Shown here: positions 43,245-53,473 of the stretch, piece after piece
Layout: every line of letters starts with the position of its first letter
How positions within the stretch are numbered: the first letter of the stretch is position 1
Assembly (NCBI GenBank): GCA_964030475.1
Contig: CAXIPT010000001.1
Coordinates: 20,746,353-20,810,352, forward strand
DNA: 64,000 nucleotides
Direction of reading: 5' to 3'
DNA from: Tethya wilhelma
Lineage: Eukaryota; Porifera; Demospongiae; Tethyida; Tethyidae
The notes under the pieces: generated by a model
The model's input: the letters and a program-made list of their open reading frames with translations, nothing else
The model's database searches: none
What the model was told of the DNA's origin: nothing
Made by a program: the position numbers and the translations under genes

Positions 43245-44087
43245 TCATACATACCAGTGAAAGATCACAGCAAACAATGAAAGCAAGATGATTACCATTG
43301 GTGCTAGATTGACCTTAGCATCACTAGTACTCCCAGTAGTACTTGTGGGCATTGTTGTAGTTAAGTTAAACATGGGATTAATCGTACATTTACTTGGAGG
43401 TGTTGTGTTACACTGTTTCCATAGGGTAGCATTGAATAACTGTTCCATTTTTTGTAGTTGTTCTTTATTAGTAATGTTCCTGTTTACAAGACTAGATAGA
43501 AAGCTTGCATTGTTATAAAGATTTGGGAGGCAACAACCCATAATTGTTTTTATACGTTCAAGTGTTTTTTTGCACTGATCAAACATACATTTAGAACTAG
43601 AAACAACTGCTGTAATACACATACTGGTATTCATATGAATAGAATTAACAAGTGCATCAAAATCCGTTTGATTAAAAGCAGCTGCGATTGCATCAGGAAA
43701 CACATGACGGCAATACCTAGACTTATCCAGTTGGCATGAGAGCTCGATATTAGCAGCTTGCACTGGATCAGGACTTCGGCATGTGGTATTTGTTTTCAGC
43801 TGGGAGATAATTTTTCCTGCACAATCAGGTTTGCAAAAGTTGCCAATACTTTTCATTCCATCTTCCGAATTCAAAGCTGGTACTGTAACATTATCTTTGT
43901 CTGTGGTCAATTGATAGCTGACAACAAACCCTGCAATACACTGCTCCCTTGTGCTAGCAGGCACAGACTCAGTTGAATTAATGAACTCTATAATTTCTGC
44001 TGGTGTACAGTTGTACTCATTCTGTGCTTTGATAGTTGTTAGTGATGCCAAGATCAGAACAATTAGGAAAAGAAAACTCATTTTCAC
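43245..44087 (-). CDS. Secreted Cys-rich GPI-anchored-type protein, member 2
   Basis: 280 residues, single exon. Signal peptide MKMSFLFLIVLILASLTTIKA, family motifs CKPDCAGKIISQL, GCCLPNLYNNASFLSSLV and a C-terminal Thr/Ser-rich linker (TTTMPTSTTGSTSDAK) in place of the GDGN repeats. It ends in a hydrophobic helix (MVIILLSLFAVIFHWYV). Many NxS/T sequons indicate heavy N-glycosylation. It has the same Cys pattern as member 1 but is strongly diverged, so the duplication is old. Confidence 0.8.
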   Translation of the reverse strand: MKMSFLFLIVLILASLTTIKAQNEYNCTPAEIIEFINSTESVPASTREQCIAGFVVSYQLTTDKDNVTVPALNSEDGMKSIGNFCKPDCAGKIISQLKTNTTCRSPDPVQAANIELSCQLDKSRYCRHVFPDAIAAAFNQTDFDALVNSIHMNTSMCITAVVSSSKCMFDQCKKTLERIKTIMGCCLPNLYNNASFLSSLVNRNITNKEQLQKMEQLFNATLWKQCNTTPPSKCTINPMFNLTTTMPTSTTGSTSDAKVNLAPMVIILLSLFAVIFHWYV

Positions 44088-44548
44088 CTCTGACAGTAGC
44101 TGTAGATGACGGCAGCAATAAAACTGTCTTGTGTAGTTATCTGATTGAGGTTTGCCTGATTGATACTAGCAAGCAGGAGTATAGAATTTGAAGTAAACTG
44201 ATCAAGTTCTATGATCATAGTACAGGTACTGTGCACAGCAAAATCCTTTTATTTAATTTGCACTAATGTACCACAACATGACACTTACATTATCCCATGA
44301 CCGACTGCATGACTGTAACAACTCCACAAGGTATAATACAACATGTCATAATTTTTATTCATGACTATAAAAAAATATTATATAATATTATTATTCATAA
44401 ACTACATGCATTGGGCAGACAATATACACAAACATACATGCATACATGTATACACAATACTAGGACAATAATTATTATATTTTTTAATTAATTAATGGCA
44501 ATTGGTTCTATATCAACTTATATTGTCAGTAATTGGCATGACATGATA

Positions 44549-45283
44549 TTATAATACAATGGCTGTCAAAACTGCAGAGATAAGAAACACAGCCTCACTA
44601 CTCCTAACAACCCCTTCTCCACTAGAACTATCATCACCATCACCATTACCATTTGTAGTGGACTCAGACACATCAGGCACACTGTCAGTGGTTTCACTCA
44701 CAACCGGCACTCTATATAAGAGAGGGTTTATCGGTGCACCTAGAGGAAGGAACAAGTCCACACTCTGTCCAAGGATTGCCGACCTGGTTTTTAGAGCAAC
44801 AAGACTGTTGAACTGTAGATCGTTGAGGAAACGACGTCCCAAAAGTGTCAACAGGTAGCCAGTATTGTTGTAGAAATTTTGATAACAACAACCAAGTTGG
44901 GACCTCAGAATGAGCAAGGCCTCGCTACACGTTGGCAAACACATTAGTTGTATGGAAACACCATAATTGGTAGTCGCATGCTTGAGAAAAATCATTACAA
45001 TTAAGTATCAATGAGATAGCTCACTATCTACCCAACGCAATCGGGCGTACATACTTGAGCAACCAATTGTCTTCCTTCTTCGCTGTTCAGGTCAGTTGTT
45101 GAACCTGAGAATGGAACCACTTGTTGGATGGGTGTACTGCATTGAGATGGCAGCCCAAAGACGAAAGAGAAGATATGATTGTTAGTACATAAAGGAGGTG
45201 GTAGAACATCTTGAGCTGATACATAATGTTCCCACTATCAGAGACACAGACAGTAGAAGACAATGTGCTGTGGCGTCGACCAT
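44549..45283 (-). pseudogene. Broken copy of Cys-rich member 5
   Basis: Both ends match the gene at 47020-47922: the start (MVDATA at 45283), the region ending VCTPDCVG near 45035, the block SEALLILRSQLGCCYQNFYN, and the tail SSSGEGVVRSSEAVF. The central segment with the CRYVIGDVFD-type sequence is deleted, TAG follows VCTPDCVG, and the signal-peptide region and the LVALKTRSAIL region are frame-shifted. The GDGD tract is only two units long. Upstream flank similarity continues to about 45510, so the duplication included the promoter. Confidence 0.75.
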
Positions 45284-45798
45284 CTTAAAGTAACTTGTAG
45301 AACTGATTCCACTAAATATCAGGTTACTGCCAATTATATTAGTCTACTCCATGTATAAGTGCATGCATGAATTGCTGGTTTTTATACTGCATCGGTAGCT
45401 TGAGCAACCTGCAAGCTTAGCCGAACCTGAAGCATAACTACTGGAGTACCTTAATTACCACCTAGAGATGTACTGCAGGAAATAAACTGAACAGACCTCC
45501 CACAGAGTCTTACACTCTACACACTCATCATACAATCATCATGGACAAGCTAATATTGTACATACATTTCAAAACCTCTTTGTGAATGCCTGCAGCAACT
45601 ATATATACAAAATAATTGACTATAAAATAATTATAGTATACTAATTCTGAAATTGCATTTATTTATGCTGAGCTAGCTGCACATATATAAATACACCATA
45701 ATACTGCAACAAAACTTGTTAATAAAATTATAGGAATCCTATAGTTTACTTCAATGCATGACAATTCACAAACCATCCATTCACCGATGTGTTCAAAC

Positions 45799-46593
45799 TT
45801 AAAAGAGCACAGACAATGCTGCAGATATTATGAGGATCGATACCGGCATCAGACCCATACTTCTAATTCCAGACTCACCACCAACAGCTGGATTACTTGT
45901 GCAGTTACTAGGAGGCACTATATCACATCCTATCCATGGATTATTACCAGATTTGCCAAGCATTACTAGACCATCTAATTGCATCTTTGTGATAATGTCC
46001 CTGCTCATGATTCCAGTCAAATAGTCTTCATTGTTATAGAGAACTTGGTAGCAACAACCCATTTGATTCTTTAGGAAATTAAGACTTTCTGCACAGCTTG
46101 TACAAAGTGAGGTATTACTTAATTTTTTGTTTGAAGCAGTTTCTTTGCATGCATCAATGGTCCCATCAACAAACTCCCTGAATTGTTTAATGGTAGATCC
46201 AAATGGTGAAGGAAAGCTATAAATACGGCAAAACTCTGAGCCAGTCTTCTGCTGATAGCACGAGAGTTTTATTTCTGTAGCTTGAGTTTTATCATTACAT
46301 GATTTTGTTGTATTTGAAGTCAACCAGTTGATAATTTTTCCTGCACAATCAGGTTTACAGAAGTTAGTGAGACCTGTTTTTCCTTCAGTTGTATTTAATT
46401 TCATTCCTCCTTGAGAGTTAATATTGAAACCTTTTGTACATTCATCCTTGCTGGGAAGAGCTGAAATGAATCCTTGAACTACAGTTGAATTACAATTGTA
46501 TCCCATAACCATTGGTTCAGCGTTGTTCTGAGCTTTCACTGTCACAATAATTGTGACTGTCAGCAGAAAGGCTGTATTAAGCTGAATTGACAT
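45799..46593 (-). CDS. Secreted Cys-rich GPI-anchored-type protein, member 3
   Basis: 264 residues, single exon. Signal peptide (MSIQLNTAFLLTVTIIVTVK then AQN), ectodomain with CKPDCAGKIINWL, CTSCAESLNFLKNQMGCCYQ and NPWIGCDIVPPSNCTSNP, and a hydrophobic C-terminus without charged tail (VSILIISAALSVLF). There is no acidic repeat. It is closest to member 2 by motif wording and carries many N-glycosylation sequons. Confidence 0.8.
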   Translation of the reverse strand: MSIQLNTAFLLTVTIIVTVKAQNNAEPMVMGYNCNSTVVQGFISALPSKDECTKGFNINSQGGMKLNTTEGKTGLTNFCKPDCAGKIINWLTSNTTKSCNDKTQATEIKLSCYQQKTGSEFCRIYSFPSPFGSTIKQFREFVDGTIDACKETASNKKLSNTSLCTSCAESLNFLKNQMGCCYQVLYNNEDYLTGIMSRDIITKMQLDGLVMLGKSGNNPWIGCDIVPPSNCTSNPAVGGESGIRSMGLMPVSILIISAALSVLF

Positions 46594-47019
46594 TTTGATT
46601 TTGAGTCAGTTTGAATGTAGTATATAGCTTCAAGTTGTTTTTTGCTTCGCAATAATTAGCACATGAATGAGATTTATTGCTGTTCTATCTATATATAGAG
46701 CTAGAGTGCCAATGTTTGCATGCCATGTCATTAGCCACACCTATATTCTTGGTCTTAAAAGACTTGTCACAAAACATACATGTATAACGTCTACTATTGT
46801 CCCATGGAGTAGCTTCCTGCATTCACAAGTATCAATATTGCAGTCACAAAATTATAATAGTTGTGAAGTTACATGAAGGCGCGTATAAACTAGCAATATT
46901 ATGGACCATAATGTATAATAATAAATATTTATAATTGCATGGTATCCATGGGAATACAAGTAATGCATGTACCATAACTTTTGTTGATAACAAACAGTAG
47001 TGTAGTTGACATTAAAATA
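46594..47019. other. Intergenic between members 3 and 5
   Basis: AT-rich; no gene or clear element is seen. Confidence 0.5.
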
Positions 47020-47922
47020 TTAAATCAGACACAAACCTATTACAGTGGTAAGAACTGTAGAGATAACAAACACAATCTCACTACTCCTAACAACCCCTTC
47101 TCCACTAGAACTATCACCACCATCACCATCACCATCGCCATCACCATCACCATCACCATCACCATCACCATCACCATCACCATCACCATCTGTAGTGGGC
47201 TCAGGCACATCAGGCACACTGTCAGTGGTTTCACTCACAACTGGCACTCTAAGAGAGGGGTTATCGGTGCACCTAGAGGGAGGAACAATCCCACACTCTG
47301 TCCAAGGATTGCCGGCCGGGCTACCCAGAGCAACGAGACTGTTGAACTGTAGATCGGTGAGGAAACGACGTCCCAAAAGTGACAACAGGTAGCCAGTATT
47401 GTTGTAGAAATTTTGATAACAACAACCAAGTTGGGACCTCAGAGTGAGCAAGGCCTCGCTGCACATTGGCGAACACGTTGCACTGCCATTAACTCCGAAA
47501 CACGCAATGCTAACATTAGCAAATATCTGCAGGTCAAATACATCACCTATCACGTAGCGACAGAATGGTCCTGCAGTGGCATTGGTTGTACGGAAGCACC
47601 AGAGTTGGTAGTCGAATGCTTGAGCTGGATCCATACAAGTCTCACTCAGATAGTTGACTATTTCTCCCACACAATCGGGTGTACATACCTGGGCAACCAG
47701 TTGTCTTCCTTCTTCGCTGTTCAGGTCAGTTGTTGAGCCTGAGAATGGAACTACTTGTTGGATAGGTGTACTGCATTCTGATGGCAGCCCAAAGACGAAA
47801 GAGAAGATTTGATTGTTAGTACATAAGGGTGGTGGTGGAGCAGGTTGAGCTGATACATATGTTACTGCCATCAGAGACACAGACAGTATACGTAGAAAGC
47901 AACGTGCTGTGGCGTCGACCAT
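47020..47922 (-). CDS. Secreted Cys-rich GPI-anchored-type protein, member 5
   Basis: 300 residues, single exon. Signal peptide FLRILSVSLMAVTYVSA, then a Cys-rich domain with CTPDCVGEIVNYLSETC, CSPMCSEALLTLRSQLGCC, YQNFYNNTGYLLSLLGRRFL and NPWTECGIVPPSRCTDNP. A pure GDGD repeat follows (about residues 244-267), then SSSGEGVVRSS and a hydrophobic end (VFVISTVLTTVIGLCLI). The acidic repeat could bind divalent cations, but this is inference from composition. It is the intact parent, or sister, of the broken copy at 44549-45283. Confidence 0.8.
   Translation of the reverse strand: MVDATARCFLRILSVSLMAVTYVSAQPAPPPPLCTNNQIFSFVFGLPSECSTPIQQVVPFSGSTTDLNSEEGRQLVAQVCTPDCVGEIVNYLSETCMDPAQAFDYQLWCFRTTNATAGPFCRYVIGDVFDLQIFANVSIACFGVNGSATCSPMCSEALLTLRSQLGCCYQNFYNNTGYLLSLLGRRFLTDLQFNSLVALGSPAGNPWTECGIVPPSRCTDNPSLRVPVVSETTDSVPDVPEPTTDGDGDGDGDGDGDGDGDGDGDGDGGDSSSGEGVVRSSEIVFVISTVLTTVIGLCLI
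47118..47190. repeat. (CATCAC)n hexamer repeat in coding sequence
   Basis: A nearly pure CATCAC run encodes Gly-Asp repeats on the minus strand in member 5. The broken copy has only two or three units at the matching place. Confidence 0.85.
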
Positions 47923-48485
47923 CTTAAAGGAACTTGTAGAACTGATTCCACCAAATATCAGGATATTGCCCGTTATATTAGTCTACTCAACGTTTTAGTG
48001 CATGCATGAATTGCTGGTTTTTATACTGCATCAGTAGCTTGAGCAACCTGCAAGTTTAGCCGAACCTGAAGCATTACTACTGGAGTACCTTTACCACCTA
48101 GAGATGTACTGCAGGAAATAAACTGAATAGACCTCCCACAGAGTCTTAGACCGCAGGATGCTACTTTAGTTAAAGCAAGCCACAGTAGAATCCAATAGAG
48201 CCCATAGGCACATCTTTACCAGGATGACAGGATGGCATGTCAGGACAAATAATAATGAATACTTCCTCTCGAAATAGAATTTAATAGCAACACTATAATG
48301 TTATACTATATACTGCTTCACAATAACTGCATGTAACAATGAAAATTTTTCATCGGAAGTGATAGAAATGCCAGAAACCACAATAACGATACATATGTGT
48401 AATGTTATAGCTAAGAGCATATTATTATGACTGTTTGCAAAAGTTAGTGCTTTCAAGAGACGTTAGCTATAATGATCCTAAGGTT
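47923..48485. other. Upstream flank of member 5
   Basis: Up to about 48155 this matches 45284-45510 (TTGCTGGTTTTTATACTGCA block with a minus-strand TATAAAAA). It is therefore a duplicated promoter region. The remainder is unassigned. Confidence 0.55.
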
Positions 48486-49917
48486 CTAAGAGTGAGGATT
48501 TCTTGACGCCTTTGTTGGTTGGCCTCTCTGTCTTGCCAGTTCACGTGCTTTTCTCTCACTCTCTCTGCGATAGCGTTCTAGAGCCTACAATCATGTGTGT
48601 GGGCAAAAAAAGTTGAAAAAAAACCTAAAGTATCAAAAAAAAAAAAAAAAAAAACAACCAAAAAACCTACATACTCCCATGCAGTATACATTTTTTTTAC
48701 TAGTTAAAATGAACGCTAATAGTCAAAAGTTTACCTAGCACTTAAGTGAGGTGCTAGGTAATGTGTGCAACCATACATCAGAAGGAAATAGGAGGCAGCC
48801 TTGTCTGTAGATTCATGCCTTGAGCCCAGGGAAAATAGGAAGTCAGTACCATAATATGCACTTAATGTGAATACCAGGAAGAACTTATGAAAGGAGCAGA
48901 CAGGAATAGAGCACATGAACACATACACACACAACCTAACAAATAGACTAAAACCAAGATCTATCAATGATTTGAAGCACTACAGTATCATGCAGTACAG
49001 CCCTTTGATTACCTAAGCCCCCAGAAACAGCTAAGTAATGAAATTTGTTTGTACTATACTGACACAGACAATCTCTTCCCCACACCAAACAATGAGTACC
49101 GGTGTACTAACAGGCACCACGAACAGGGACAGCACACACTGAAAATGTACAACTACAACGGAATAGCCGGTACCTATACAGGAACACTGACTGTTTGTGA
49201 AAGTGAAATACTACATCTCCACTAGGGGTAGTTACGGTAAGCTGCAGAGCTCTAAACACATACATACATGTATAAAAGTATACACGAAAATTCAAACGGT
49301 CCAATCAATCCCAATCCTAAAGGAACCCTCCCAATGCCTGCTAATAAATTGACAAAAGGCCGAGCCACCCAGGTGCCTAACCTTGAACACTATAGGACTG
49401 GTAGGTTGAAAGGCTCTTTGGTCCCACAGGGACTCTCCCTGCCCACCTAAAGTGGCTCATGGGTATGGACAGGAACATATATACTGTATAGCGAGTAAAT
49501 TTGGCGAGAACTGAATTTGGCAAATTGGCAAATTCTTCTTTAAATCGCCAAACAGTTTTATTTGCATGTGCGCCCATAATATAAATATGCAATGCAGTGT
49601 GTGGAATTAAATCGGCAATAATGCTAACATAAAATTTTCCGATCTTAAGCCCGCCAAATTTACCCGCTCTACGGTAGTCATAGTTTTGTATGTACCTCAT
49701 CTTTCTGAGCTCTCATTGTGTCCACAGCTGACTCCTGGTACTTGACATCCTTGCAGGGATCATCAGCTAGCTCAGGCTGAGTGGACACCTGCAGAAGATA
49801 TTTTAAAAAGTATATGATGGTACTGCAAGTGTGAAGATGAAATCTTATCATACACACAACTATCAGTTTCAGCACCACACACACACACACGCGCGTGCGC
49901 ACGCACACACACACGCA

Positions 49918-49959
<42 letters not shown>

Positions 49960-49960
49960 N

Positions 49961-50001
<41 letters not shown>

Positions 50002-52237
50002 GAGGAAAGAAGCCACAATAAGCCTGCTTCCACAGCTCAAGAGGATTCCTATAAAAAAAAGAGACATGCATACAAAACCTTAACCCCAAACTTCCCTTTC
50101 AAACCACTATTATTAGAATTCACACAAGCTATTATTATACCAACCTTGCATTGATCTTTCCTATATCACCAGCAGACAGTGATGGCACTCCTAGAGAAAT
50201 CATGAGAAAAGCATACATAGTCAAGCAACAGAGCCAATGACATACAATTGTAATTGACGACCCCTTACCAATTTGTCCCAATGCATCAGAGCCAGCTGGG
50301 ACCAACAGTGGTTTAGTATAGTCCATGGACATGGTACGACTGGAGGGGAATTACGTTCACCAGTCAATAATGGTGTGCACTATTTAGAAAAGCTTGATCA
50401 CATGAGCACATGTGTACCTTAGTGAGGTTCCAAAGGCCAAGTGACTGATGAGTTGTTTTGTTCTATTAATAAGACCGTCCGACTTGTTACTGAAGAACTG
50501 ACAGAGGATATGAAGTGCAATTACTGACATGTACATGACATTGCAAAAAATGACTACATATAGCTAGTGATATGGATAGACCTCATGCACTCATAAACAC
50601 TCACATGTAGAGAAGCTCCATTAGTGTGTGCCACGAAGCGTAATGTCTTGCAAATGATTTTCTTCTTCTCGGGGTCAAAGTCTTGGAAGACATCGTACTT
50701 TGTACCAACGATGGCCAGAGGCACCACTGAAGGATCCAAGAGATCCTTGTCCTAAAGAAACAATCAATAAATGCAATCATAGCATTAGGATTGCCTCGTT
50801 CCCAGGGTCCTGCCTGCTAAGGGAGGCAGGGAGCCTGGGAATTTAGTAGACAGGGAGCCTGGGATGAGCTAGTATTAGCACATAAGACTATAAATGCAAA
50901 TTTAGGTAGAACTCTAGAGTCAGATTAAACACAGCATTTTAGTTTTTACAAGACTAAGATGGGACAAGATACAAACTAATTTCAAGGAAGAGTAAAGTGT
51001 CAAGATATGTTCAGAATTAAGAGAGATTAAGAAAGAATGTTTCAACTCACAGGATGATTCTCTCCGTACTTCCTCCAGGACTTCTTCCTGAGTTGAGTGA
51101 CAAGAGCAGCATTGCTAGACTTGAGCTCACTCAGGATGGCATTCACATGTTGACGAATCTACAAGAACACACACACAACATATCTACATGTACTTGGTGT
51201 ACATGATATATTGCACTTTTTACTTGTTTGAGGAAAACTTCCAAGGTGTTCCAAATCTCCTCGGGCTTGGAGAGATCCAGTACAAGTACAACAGACACAC
51301 GACTACAATGAATGGAGGAAGAAAGAGTGAGTGTGTATACTCCAAGTGATATCAAAGAATATTGTATGACCATACAACCACGTGAATATGATCATGGAAA
51401 GCAATTAAACTTGATTGCCAGCTCAGCAAAGGTGTACACAACCCTCTCCATCAAGTCACGTGAGCAGCTGGTTGTGATGAATCATACCTGATGGTCTCAC
51501 TAGTGATAGGCACAGCCACTAGTCTTGAGAGGAAGGTACCACCCCCTAGTTCCCATATGTGACTGACATCCTTAGCCTGGACACACACGTGTGTGTGTGT
51601 GTGTGTGTGTGTNNNNNNNNNNNNNNNNNNNNNNNNNNNNNNNNNNNNNNNNNNNNNNNNNNNNNNNNNNNNNNNNNNNNNNNNNNNNNNNNNNNNNNNN
51701 NNNNNNNNNNNNNNNNNNNNNNNNNNNNNNNNNNNNNNNNNNNNNNNNNNNNNNNNNNNNNNNNNNNNNNNNNNNNNNNNNNNNNNNNNNNNNNNNNNNN
51801 NNNNNNNNNNNNNNNNNNNNNNNNNNNNNNNNNNNNNNNNNNNNNNNNNNNNNNNNNNNNNNNNNNNNNNNNNNNNNNNNNNNNNNNNNNNNNNNNNNNN
51901 NNNNNNNNNNNNNNNNNNNNNNNNNNNNNNNNNNNNNNNNNNNNNNNNNNNNNNNNNNNNNNNNNNNNNNNNNNNNNNNNNNNNNNNNNNNNNNNNNNNN
52001 NNNNNNNNNNNNNNNNNNNNNNNNNNNNNNNNNNNNNNNNNNNNNNNNNNNNNNNNNNNNNNNNNNNNNNNNNNNNNNNNNNNNNNNNNNNNNNNNNNNN
52101 NNNNNNNNNNNNNNNNNNNNNNNNNNNNNNNNNNNNNNNNNNNNNNNNNNNNNNNNNNNNNNNNNNNNNNNNNNNNNNNNNNNNNNNNNNNNNNNNNNNN
52201 NNNNNNNNNNNNNNNNNNNNNNNNNNNNNNNNNNNNN

Positions 52238-52330
<93 letters not shown>

Positions 52331-53081
52331 ACCATACCTCTCAAGAAATCTGAGGATGATGGTTGTCTTTCCCTGAAATTATACGTACAAAGATAAATAA
52401 ATAAATGTACTTTGAGACTAGATCTGCACAATGATCTGGCTCACAGCATTTTGACTTCCAACAAAGAAGACATTTGACTCTCCCTCAACTCTCCCTTGAG
52501 CTTCAAACCCTATAACAATGGACAGGGCCAAAGGAAAGAAAAGGACCATAATTTGTGTCTGCTTTAGCCATATTATCATTATGTATTAAAATGCATATCC
52601 TGGTGATCGTGACTGGATATACAAATCACTGACCATGTTACCATGGCAACCGTGGATAACAACAAATAAAAAATTAATGCTTTCCTGCAGTGAGAGTATG
52701 TATCAAGGATTGTAACTAGCACAAAAACTTTACCATGCATGTCTACTGCATTCAGCATAAGGCAGGGGGTGAGGTAAACTGTATAGGATTGTACACTTGC
52801 ATGCACTTGTGATGCAGATTAGAAAGATGGGCATTATTCAGAACTACACCATTTCTTTTGCTGTAGCTACACCAGAGATAATAGAGACTCACGTACCTGA
52901 GACTCTATTATCTACGGCTACACCGTCATAATTGCAGTGAACATAACTGTAACCAGACACACTATAAACATATACAAGGTGATGCATAGTCATTGATACT
53001 TCAAGGCTAGTCATGTATACCGTTCCGTCTGTCTTGCTCGTTCCCGTCTCTCTCCTCCAGAGCAACGCTCCACAGATCCAT
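48486..53081 (-). CDS. DYNC2LI1: Dynein-2 light intermediate chain
   Basis: Recognised exons: 53081-53021, 52509-52445, 52372-52338, [one lost in the N gap], 51576-51488, 51302-51224, 51158-51051, 50751-50605, 50497-50418, 50339-50269, 50190-50145, 50048-50000, 49788-49696 and 48584-48486. The product has a P-loop split over two exons ([20 protein letters not shown]), then [50 protein letters not shown] and [15 protein letters not shown], all diagnostic of the light intermediate chain of cytoplasmic dynein-2. This motor drives retrograde intraflagellar transport. About 340 residues are visible, near the usual length of 350. The exon after the P-loop falls in the gap at 51613-52237. Confidence 0.92.
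49482..49676. mobile_element. MITE, family 3
   Basis: The left end TACTGTATAGCGAGTAAATT and the complement of the right end TACCGTAGAGCGGGTAAATT are terminal inverted repeats of about 25 nt. The element lies in the last intron of DYNC2LI1. The ends share the TACYGTA start with families 1 and 2. Confidence 0.75.
49876..49999. repeat. (CA)n microsatellite with single N
   Basis: CA repeat with CG interruptions and one N at 49960, abutting exon 12 of DYNC2LI1. Confidence 0.85.
50792..50872. repeat. Short hairpin repeat (CCTCGTTCCCAGG family)
   Basis: TGCCTCGTTCCCAGGGTCC at the left and GAGCCTGGGATGAGCTA at the right, with an internal partial repeat of GGGAGCCTGGGA. In a DYNC2LI1 intron. Confidence 0.6.
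51585..52330. other. Assembly gap (N 51613-52237) bounded by GT and CA microsatellites
   Basis: GT repeat on the left, CA repeat on the right. The gap hides one DYNC2LI1 exon (expected to encode the region after LRFLE up to AKDVSHIW). Confidence 0.95.
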
Positions 53082-53473
53082 AGAAGGTGTTGAGCTGTAA
53101 TATAGAACACCTATAGCTCTCTTAGATACACACAAACAATTAAATAATTTCAATGAAGATATCAAATCAGAATTTTGACACAGGAAGCGATGATAGGGGG
53201 TTTCCCAAATCAGCCACGCCCCTCTAAATCAACAACCTTTGTTCATGGTACAGGCCGGGTGTTGTTTTCCCCTTATAAAAAATACTTGTACACTCTATTG
53301 TAATTATACATCATACCACGTACACTAGATCATGAAACATATCGATATGCACCATGTATAGATATAATACATCAATTACAATGTATAACATATGCAAATA
53401 AATGCTAAGGTCGACAATAGATTACAGCAAAATCATTGCATAGGAGTGTGCCTCACAATACTTTTGACACTAG

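Noticed and set aside
53021..53081. Treating the 51-53 kb GTPase fragments as a small Ras-like gene
   Set aside because: The P-loop, WELGGGT and TKYDVFQDF motifs in order match a dynein light intermediate chain, not a Ras-family GTPase.
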